Source: Prevotellaceae bacterium (GTDB lineage: Bacteria > Bacteroidota > Bacteroidia > Bacteroidales > UBA932). From it: a DNA stretch of 12,460 nucleotides. The DNA lies in NCBI GenBank assembly GCA_031267155.1, contig JAIRZR010000334.1, forward strand, positions 1 to 12,460, given 5' to 3'. Position numbers and translations under genes: made by a program. The notes beneath the pieces are model-generated. The model saw nothing but the letters and a program-made list of their open reading frames with translations, was not told the origin of the DNA and made no database searches. Below are positions 7,184-12,460 of this stretch, in pieces (position 1 is the first letter of the stretch; each line of letters starts with the position of its first letter).

Positions 7184-8098
7184 TTATAAATATCTTATAC
7201 TTTTATATTTCTGTTTCCCTTTATCAAAATAAACCGAGAATCTATATGTCAACATAATCTCATGGTTGCTTCCTCCATATCTGCTTAACACAGAGGTGTT
7301 GTAGCTATAAGAATATCCCAGTCTGAGTTCAGGAAATAAATTTAAACCTGCAAGCAGTCCTATCGAACTTTTATATCTGTAATCCAGTCCCAGCCAAAAT
7401 CTGTTCCGGTAAAAGAGGAGTGAATTTACAGAATAAAGAACGTTTTTCAAATCTGTCAGTACCAGTAGCGAGGGCTTCAGTTCAAATTCAGGATTTTCAA
7501 ATGAAATTCCATATCCTGTCATGAGATAATAATTCCCGGGTAACCTGGATGGGTTGTCCCCATAAACCAGGGTCGGACGAATCAGATGCATCATTGACAG
7601 TCCGGCATAAAATTTACCATTCCTGTAATAAGCTCCCAAACCCAAATCAAAACTTTGCTTCGATTCCTTTCCTGTCGGAATAGCCGGATCGGAACTGCCC
7701 TCGGGCAACCTCCATCCTTCCGAAGCGAGAGTACTGAAAAATACGCCTGCAGATAAACCTAAATTTAAAGAACCTTTTTCCAATTCGAATTTGTACGCAT
7801 ATCCCAAATTGAATGCCGGAGTATTGAGAAATCCCAGCCTGTCATCGTAAAACGTGGCGCTTACTCCTCCCTGGACACCCCCTATTATCAGGGGACCGTT
7901 GATGTTCAACACCGTCGTTCCGGGAGCATTTTCGATTCCAGCCATCTGATTCCTGTTCATTACAATCACATTGTAGTACCTTGCTGTATCGCTTCCGGCA
8001 TACGCGGGATTAACAAAGGCAGGATTGAACGATGTCTGGCTGAACATTTGTTCGCTTTGCGAAAACAAGCATCCTCCATAAAGCATAAAAAAGAACAT
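7184..8098 (-). CDS. porP: PorP/SprF-family outer-membrane protein of the type IX secretion system
   Basis: The 304-residue product has the hallmarks of the PorP/SprF family, outer-membrane beta-barrels that work with the T9SS. After a short hydrophobic leader (MFFFMLYGGCLFSQ) comes the family block QTSFNPAFVNPAYAGSDTAR, then VIVMNRNQMAGIENAPGTT and many alternating strands. The last strand is EIMLTYRFSVYF, followed by a short basic tail. The start is uncertain. The ATG at 8098 gives a leader without a positive N-region. A TTG at 8113 would add an Arg (MSRVAMFFF). The frame is open to 8254 but would then overlap the preceding gene, and the extra residues do not look like PorP. It is first in the porPKLMN set, with a possible own promoter at 8155-8185. 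In characterised systems PorP links the motor ring to the outer membrane, but not every paralogue is interchangeable. Confidence 0.9.
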   Translation of the reverse strand: MFFFMLYGGCLFSQSEQMFSQTSFNPAFVNPAYAGSDTARYYNVIVMNRNQMAGIENAPGTTVLNINGPLIIGGVQGGVSATFYDDRLGFLNTPAFNLGYAYKFELEKGSLNLGLSAGVFFSTLASEGWRLPEGSSDPAIPTGKESKQSFDLGLGAYYRNGKFYAGLSMMHLIRPTLVYGDNPSRLPGNYYLMTGYGISFENPEFELKPSLLVLTDLKNVLYSVNSLLFYRNRFWLGLDYRYKSSIGLLAGLNLFPELRLGYSYSYNTSVLSRYGGSNHEIMLTYRFSVYFDKGKQKYKSIRYL

Positions 8099-8154
8099 TG
8101 CGACTCTACTCAAATCAATATTTTTGTCTCCAATAATAAATCTAAAAGACCGCG

Positions 8155-8185
8155 CAAAGTAATATATTTTTTTTAGTATAAACAA
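8155..8185 (-). promoter_or_regulatory. Possible internal promoter ahead of porP
   Basis: The 116-base gap before porP is the longest in the block. On the minus strand it contains TTG (8183-8185), 21 bases, then TACTTTG (8155-8161), followed by GCGCGG. The -7 element is one base shorter than the TAnnTTTG form, so the match is imperfect. If real, it gives a leader of about 50 bases and lets porPKLMN be expressed apart from topA. Confidence 0.35.
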
Positions 8186-8214
8186 GTACCCTAAATTTTG
8201 ATTGTTAATAAACA

Positions 8215-9288
8215 CTAATTTTTTTCCATCACTTTTTGATGATACCAGATCCATCTCAGAGGCACATCATGCCTGCATGCCATTTTATAATCTTCTTCCA
8301 TACAGGGAATTATTAATGGCGATGTTTCAGAATCTTTCCGGATTTCCATCCACCAGCGGTTTGTAATATCGCTGTGATAAAAGATCAACTGCTCTTCCGG
8401 CTGCTCTAAATTTATAAGAAACTTTTTGATTCTGTTCACATTATTTAACATTATTTCGTCTGCCCGATTTGTGATTCCATCTATAATATGCCACACAATT
8501 TGAGCAATTATTTCATTTTTTTGACCGTTTTTTTCGATTTTATCACGGCAAAACACGTTTGCAATTTTCAGATTATCCGAAATCCCGGCATACCGCGAAA
8601 TCCGGCAGATTTCTTCCAGATACAGACCGTTCAGTCCTGAATACAGGGAATCTGCCGCTTCGGATTTACGGATGGAAGCCAGATCCAGACTTAATATATC
8701 CGAACTGCGCAGGGCAGGTTCGTATATCATCCTGTTTTCCCTGAATTTGCCAAGCCGCAAGGTTTCAAAATAACGGGACGAAAACGTTCTCAATATTCCG
8801 GGATCGCTCAGATATGTCTGATATGCCAGACAGTTAAAATCGAACAGGTTCCGAAATCTGTTACTGAAAAGGGAATCCGTAAAACCGGACTGCACAAGCG
8901 CAGGGGAAACGACACTCGCCGAAATGGACTCCCTGTCTGCCAGAGAATCAAGGCAAACGGGCAATACATCCATGGAATTTCCAATCAAAATCACGGTTTT
9001 ATTGTCGTCTGAAAGTATTTTCAGGAGTTCCTGCAGTCTGCCGTTTTCCGCCGGGGGGATATTTCCCAAATCGGTAACGCCTGTTTCAAGCCTGTAATAC
9101 AGCCCGTACAGGGATTTCCGGACAAGGGTCAAGCCTCTCCCCTCCCCTACCCCAAGTATGACGATTTTTGAACACGGCAATTTGTCCTTATGAAAATGTA
9201 CTCCGTTGACAAGCAAATATCTGTTATCCGATTTTATACCGAGACTTTCCCTGTCCACAGAAACCAATATGTCAAAAACATCACTCAT
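8215..9288 (-). CDS. Arginase/formimidoylglutamase-fold protein, probable pseudoenzyme, in the T9SS cluster
   Basis: The 357-residue product resembles the arginase/ureohydrolase superfamily as found in Bacteroidota. Shared blocks are ILGVGEGRG (44-52), the DLGNIP loop (73-78), KTVILIGNSMDV (97-108), MIYEPALRSSDILSLDLASI (187-206) and LEEICRISRYAGISDN (224-239). Active members bind two Mn ions through a GGxH motif, a DAHxD motif and an SxDxD pair. Here GGxH reads IGNSMD, the DAHxD region reads VVSPALVQ, and of the last pair only Asp202 remains (SLDLAS). Hydrolase activity is therefore unlikely. It follows topA by 20 bases and precedes porP by 116. From memory, related genes lie beside topA and gldK in other Bacteroidota, which points to a conserved but unknown role. 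The family call is fairly firm; the loss of activity is inferred. Confidence 0.72.
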   Translation of the reverse strand: MSDVFDILVSVDRESLGIKSDNRYLLVNGVHFHKDKLPCSKIVILGVGEGRGLTLVRKSLYGLYYRLETGVTDLGNIPPAENGRLQELLKILSDDNKTVILIGNSMDVLPVCLDSLADRESISASVVSPALVQSGFTDSLFSNRFRNLFDFNCLAYQTYLSDPGILRTFSSRYFETLRLGKFRENRMIYEPALRSSDILSLDLASIRKSEAADSLYSGLNGLYLEEICRISRYAGISDNLKIANVFCRDKIEKNGQKNEIIAQIVWHIIDGITNRADEIMLNNVNRIKKFLINLEQPEEQLIFYHSDITNRWWMEIRKDSETSPLIIPCMEEDYKMACRHDVPLRWIWYHQKVMEKN

Positions 9289-9308
9289 ACCTATATATAA
9301 TAGCGAAA

Positions 9309-11711
9309 TTATTTTTTTGTTTTCTTTACAGGAACAGTTTTTTTGGCTGCCGTCTCTGTTTTGGCAGATTTGACAGATTTGGCAGGTTTAGCCGATTTGC
9401 CTGTCTTTGCAGGTTTGACGCCCTGCTGTTCAATCAATTCCAGACACTTTTCCCTTGTCAGCCCGTCCCTGTCCGTATCCCCGGGCAATTTATAATTGTT
9501 TCCCTCGTAAAAGATATATGGACCGTAACGCCCGTTTAATACCTGAACATCCTCGAAATTCTTTATTACCCTTTCTTTTTCCTTTAATCTTTTTTCTTCG
9601 ATAAGCTCTATCGCCCTTTCCTTTGTAACAGTATAGGGATCATCGTTTTTACCGAGCGAAACAAACTGTTTTCCAAACCTTACATAAGGACCAAACCGTC
9701 CGAGACCAACAACCAGTACCGTATCTTCGTATTTGCCTATCTCGCGCGGCAGATCAAAGAGTTTCAGCGCTTCTTCCAGCGAAATGCTTTCTATCAACTG
9801 TCCCTTTTTCAAACTTGCATACAGGGGCTTAGCCTCCGGCTTCGTTTCGTCGGAAACGCCAAGCTGCGCAATGGGACCGAAACGGGCTATTCTGACGGAC
9901 ACCTGTTTTCCCGTTTTCGGGTCAGTGCCAAGCACCTTTTCGGATGCTGCAGGACGGGATATGTCCTTTGATTTTTCGATATCAATATGGAAAGGCTTGT
10001 AGAACCTGTCTATCATTTTTGTCCACTCCAATTCTCCCGATGCGATTTCGTCGAACTGTTCCTCTACATTTGCGGTAAAATTATAATCGACAACGTTCCT
10101 GAAATTTTCCATCAGGAAATCATTGACCAACATGCCGATATCGCTCGGAAAAAGCTTCGATTTTTCAGTTCCCGCTGTTTCCTGTTTTTTCTCCTTTTTT
10201 ACAGTTCCCTTTTTCAGGGAAATTCTAACGTATTCCCGCTGTTCGCCCTGACGGTCTTCCTTGGTCACATATCCGCGCTGTATTATGGTCGAAACAGTAG
10301 GCGCATAAGTTGAGGGACGGCCGATTCCGAGTTCTTCCATCTTTTTCACCAGACTTGCTTCGGTATATCTTGCGGGATGCTGTGTAAAACGCTCTGTTGC
10401 CAGTATTTCGTTATAAACGAGCTTCTGATTTGCCCGCAATGGTGGCAGAAGGTCTCCGGAATCCCTGTCTTCCGTTTCGTCGTCGCTCGATTCGATATAC
10501 ACTTTAAGAAAGCCGTCGAACAGCAGCACTTCCCCCGTAGCCTGAAATTTATATTCGCTGTCCGATACGGATATTGTTACAACTGTCTTTTCCAGAGAGG
10601 CGTCGCTCATCTGGGAAGCTATAGTCCTCTTCCAAATCAGCTCATACAGCTTTCTTTCCTGAGCCGTTCCGCTTATGCCCGGATTTTCCAGCTCGGTGGG
10701 ACGTATGGCTTCGTGAGCTTCCTGCGCTCCCTTCGACTTGGTCTTGTATTGCCGGACATTGGAATATTTTGTTCCATAAAGATTTATAATCGTGTTTTTT
10801 GCCGAATCAATGGCAAACGACGAGAGGTTGGTGGAATCTGTCCTCATGTACGTTATCTTTCCCGCTTCGTAGAGACGCTGGGCAATAGACATGGTTTGAC
10901 CGACGGAAAAGCCGAATTTCCTCGATGCTTCCTGCTGCAGGGTCGAGGTTGTAAACGGAGGCGAAGGCGATTTTTTCGCGGGCTTTTTCTCGATTCCCGA
11001 AATCAGGAATCGTGCCGATTTGCAGTGATTAAGAAACTCTTCGGTTTCCTTCAGCGTCTTGAACCTGACATTCAGTTCCGATTTCAGGGAAAACTGATTT
11101 TCTCCCGAATCGGGATTAAATATTGCGCCGACTTTATAGAACGATTCGGACTTAAACCCGATTATCTCCCGTTCACGTTCAACTATCAGGCGTACTGCAA
11201 CGGACTGAACTCTGCCCGCCGACAGCGAGGGTTTCACTTTTTTCCACAGAATGGGCGACACTTCGAATCCTACCAGACGGTCAAGAACTCTGCGGGCTTG
11301 CTGTGCGTCAACTATGTTATTGTCAATATCTCTTGGGTTTTTTATGGCATTCTGTATAGCATTTTTCGTTATCTCGTGAAAAACAATCCTGTTGGTCTTG
11401 CTTTTATCCAGGTTCAGGGTCTCCTGCAAATGCCAGGCTATAGCCTCCCCTTCCCGGTCCTCGTCGGACGCCAGCCAAACATGCTTTGCTTCCCTGCTGA
11501 GTTTTTTGAGTTCTTTTACAACGGCGTGCTTGTCTTCCGAAATCTCGTATTCGGGCGCGTAATTGTTTTCTATATCAACACCTAAACCTTTCTTTACCAA
11601 ATCCCTTATATGACCGTAGCTTGATTTTACGAGAAATTTATCTCCTAAAAATTTCTCTATCGTTTTCGCTTTCGCCGGAGATTCTACTATTACTAAATTG
11701 TCTTGTTGCAT
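9309..11711 (-). CDS. topA: DNA topoisomerase I (type IA) with Lys/Ala-rich tail
   Basis: The 800-residue enzyme relaxes negative supercoils through a transient 5'-phosphotyrosine break. The Toprim domain opens with LVIVESPAKAKTIEKFL (Glu10) and carries the metal-binding acidic set Asp83, Asp85 and Glu87 (SDEDREGEAIAWHL). The catalytic Tyr288 sits in AGKITYMRTDSTNLS. Also visible are SAGRVQSVAVRLIVERE (164-180), EAHEAIRPTE (331-340) and ELGIGRPSTYAPTVSTI (460-476). The C-terminus has Toprim-type repeats rather than zinc fingers: VRIARFGPIAQLG, VVGLGRFGPYVRFG and VLNGRYGPYIFYEG. There are only two cysteines (about 229 and 756), so no Cys4 fingers. Residues about 766-800 are a Lys/Ala/Thr-rich, histone-H1-like tail. 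It is the first gene of the minus-strand block, with a well-matching promoter at 11783-11811. The start matches the family N-terminus. Confidence 0.97.
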   Translation of the reverse strand: MQQDNLVIVESPAKAKTIEKFLGDKFLVKSSYGHIRDLVKKGLGVDIENNYAPEYEISEDKHAVVKELKKLSREAKHVWLASDEDREGEAIAWHLQETLNLDKSKTNRIVFHEITKNAIQNAIKNPRDIDNNIVDAQQARRVLDRLVGFEVSPILWKKVKPSLSAGRVQSVAVRLIVEREREIIGFKSESFYKVGAIFNPDSGENQFSLKSELNVRFKTLKETEEFLNHCKSARFLISGIEKKPAKKSPSPPFTTSTLQQEASRKFGFSVGQTMSIAQRLYEAGKITYMRTDSTNLSSFAIDSAKNTIINLYGTKYSNVRQYKTKSKGAQEAHEAIRPTELENPGISGTAQERKLYELIWKRTIASQMSDASLEKTVVTISVSDSEYKFQATGEVLLFDGFLKVYIESSDDETEDRDSGDLLPPLRANQKLVYNEILATERFTQHPARYTEASLVKKMEELGIGRPSTYAPTVSTIIQRGYVTKEDRQGEQREYVRISLKKGTVKKEKKQETAGTEKSKLFPSDIGMLVNDFLMENFRNVVDYNFTANVEEQFDEIASGELEWTKMIDRFYKPFHIDIEKSKDISRPAASEKVLGTDPKTGKQVSVRIARFGPIAQLGVSDETKPEAKPLYASLKKGQLIESISLEEALKLFDLPREIGKYEDTVLVVGLGRFGPYVRFGKQFVSLGKNDDPYTVTKERAIELIEEKRLKEKERVIKNFEDVQVLNGRYGPYIFYEGNNYKLPGDTDRDGLTREKCLELIEQQGVKPAKTGKSAKPAKSVKSAKTETAAKKTVPVKKTKK

Positions 11712-11782
11712 TATTCTGGTCTCGAAACTATTAATTTATGTTTATTTACTTTTTATATCCTGAAATCTATAATTTACGGACG

Positions 11783-11811
11783 CAAATGTAATGAAAAAAT
11801 ATTTAAGCCAA
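11783..11811 (-). promoter_or_regulatory. Promoter candidate for topA and the downstream por block
   Basis: On the minus strand, TTG (11809-11811), 18 bases, then TACATTTG (11783-11790) fits the Bacteroidota consensus -33 TTTG / -7 TAnnTTTG well. It leaves an A/T-rich leader of roughly 65 bases before the topA ATG at 11711. It is the best promoter match in the window and could drive the whole 9.3-kb block. Confidence 0.6.
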
Positions 11812-12043
11812 GTACATTTAATTTTGCCGCTTTCCATAACTCCATTATAAACAGGATAATTATGCCCTCAAAAATTATTCTCCAAACATGCCCGAAACCG
11901 GTAAAACAGACTGCGAAATTTACAAATAAGCAGAAAGTTTTCAGGCAGAACTGGAAAGCATGCTTGAAAGGAATAGGAGATAAAATAGATGCTTCGCATC
12001 TCCGTGTGGATGTATCGTCGATGTGTATGTCGTCCAATGTAGT

Positions 12044-12062
12044 GGCGACCCTTGCGGTCGCC
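12044..12062. repeat. REP-like hairpin GGCGACC / GGTCGCC
   Basis: A perfect 7-base-pair stem around CTTGC, directly left of repeat copy B. Palindromes of the form GGCGACC...GGTCGCCC occur between genes in many bacterial genomes, as I recall. There is no T run, so it is unlikely to be a terminator. Confidence 0.55.
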
Positions 12063-12063
12063 C

Positions 12064-12300
12064 TATCCGGATTAAGAACTGCGTTCGCAATGACAGACGA
12101 GGATGGTTTGCTTCGATTTATGATGAGGCCTTTTGTTATACTCTGAAAAGCGTCATTTCGCTTATAGTTTAGGCACGAAACGAACACTTACAATTACGCT
12201 TTTCGCAAGTAGCACATTAATAGGCTATTTTCTGACTGGGAAGATGTTCGTCATTGTAAATACCCGTTTCGTACCTAAACTAAAAGCGAAATGACGTTTA
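12064..12300 (-). repeat. Dispersed modular repeat, copy B, with an internal inverted repeat
   Basis: Copy B matches copy A (1984-2162) in reverse orientation. The best block is 12102-12135, with 33 of 34 bases identical. It also contains the CCTAAACTA ... GCGAAATGACG module twice, head to head. The arm at 12150-12198 pairs with the arm at about 12250-12298 (about 41 of 49 bases complementary) around a roughly 50-base centre. The centre and the inner edge of the first arm (12188-12231) match 2121-2162 of copy A. No transposase or integrase is nearby. Confidence 0.75.
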
Positions 12301-12394
12301 GGGCATCAGGAGAGTTAAAAACTAAAAGTTGAATAGCGTTAATTAATTGTCCGTAGGACATCAATATCAATAGAAAACCGTTTATTTCCCGTCA

Positions 12395-12412
12395 CAAGCC
12401 TTTTAAGGCTTG
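12395..12412. repeat. Short palindromic hairpin near the window end
   Basis: CAAGCCTT and AAGGCTTG form an 8-base-pair near-perfect palindrome around TT (or 7 base pairs around 4 bases). No T run follows. Its design is the same as the hairpin at 1883-1900. Confidence 0.5.
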
Positions 12413-12460
12413 CACGCGATAGCAAGTGGTGAAATTGTTTACCGCACTCTCATCTGAATT

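Larger units (their letters stand above)
11812..12460. other. Gene-free stretch upstream of topA
   Basis: No credible gene is seen here on either strand. Positions 11812-11985 are unstructured and A/T-rich. Hairpins lie at 11988-12000 (GATGC, loop TTC, GCATC), 12044-12062 (GGCGACC, loop CTTGC, GGTCGCC), 12348-12360 (TGTCC, loop GTA, GGACA) and 12395-12412. Repeat copy B spans 12064-12300. The open frames crossing this region translate repeats and the topA promoter, so I leave them out. No structural RNA was recognised. Confidence 0.6.

Noticed and set aside
8099..8254. Extension of porP upstream to an ATG at 8254
   Set aside because: It would overlap the preceding gene and put over 50 non-family residues before the leader peptide.
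10377..11585. Long plus-strand open frame (402 codons) opposite topA
   Set aside because: An antisense shadow of a firmly identified topA; its residue composition is unlike a real protein.
11815..11825. Plus-strand promoter from the TAATTTTG box
   Set aside because: The -7-like box fits, but there is no TTG at the right distance upstream and no gene downstream.
11703..12146. Plus-strand open frame of 147 codons
   Set aside because: It overlaps the topA start, its promoter and repeat copy B. No recognisable domain.
11774..12187. Minus-strand open frame of 137 codons upstream of topA
   Set aside because: It reads through repeat copy B and across the topA promoter. The peptide looks like translated repeats.

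Overview
The window comes from a member of the Bacteroidota, most likely Bacteroidales-like. The grounds are a complete porP-porK-porL-porM-porN (gldKLMN) set for the type IX secretion system (T9SS), a phylum-specific machine; upstream sequences that fit the Bacteroidota promoter form (TTG, then TAnnTTTG); and a topA that ends in a Lys/Ala tail without zinc fingers. I cannot name a species from the sequence alone.

Layout. Positions 1-351 (+) are the last 116 codons of a Cu(+)-type P1B ATPase. A 130-base convergent gap follows, holding three diverged copies of a 21-base motif and two hairpins. mqnE (482-1588, -), a radical SAM enzyme of the futalosine route to menaquinone, has its own promoter candidate and lies just downstream of a strong minus-strand terminator. 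Positions 1670-2310 hold no credible gene, but they contain one copy of a dispersed modular repeat (copy A), a hairpin and a pair of 45-base direct repeats. From 11711 down to 2403, all on the minus strand, runs topA - arginase-fold pseudoenzyme - porP - porK - porL - porM - porN, closed by a terminator at about 2311-2352. The gaps are short (20, 116, 5, 53, 12 and 19 bases), so this can be one long operon, with a possible extra promoter in the 116-base gap before porP. Positions 11812-12460 again lack a gene and hold repeat copy B, inverted relative to copy A, plus several short hairpins.

How the genes work together. PorL and PorM form the proton-driven inner-membrane motor. PorM spans the periplasm to reach the PorK lipoprotein/PorN ring under the outer membrane. 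PorP is a PorP/SprF-family outer-membrane barrel that belongs to the same system. The substrates, the SprA translocon and the gliding adhesins are not in the window, so secretion is supported but gliding cannot be judged. MqnE and the copper ATPase are independent neighbours.

No clearly new multi-gene system is visible. The points most worth following are the oppositely oriented repeat copies that bracket the whole topA-por block, the arginase-fold protein that has lost most of its metal ligands but sits inside the T9SS cluster, an apparently ownerless terminator, and a copper-ATPase tail that reads into a repeat.
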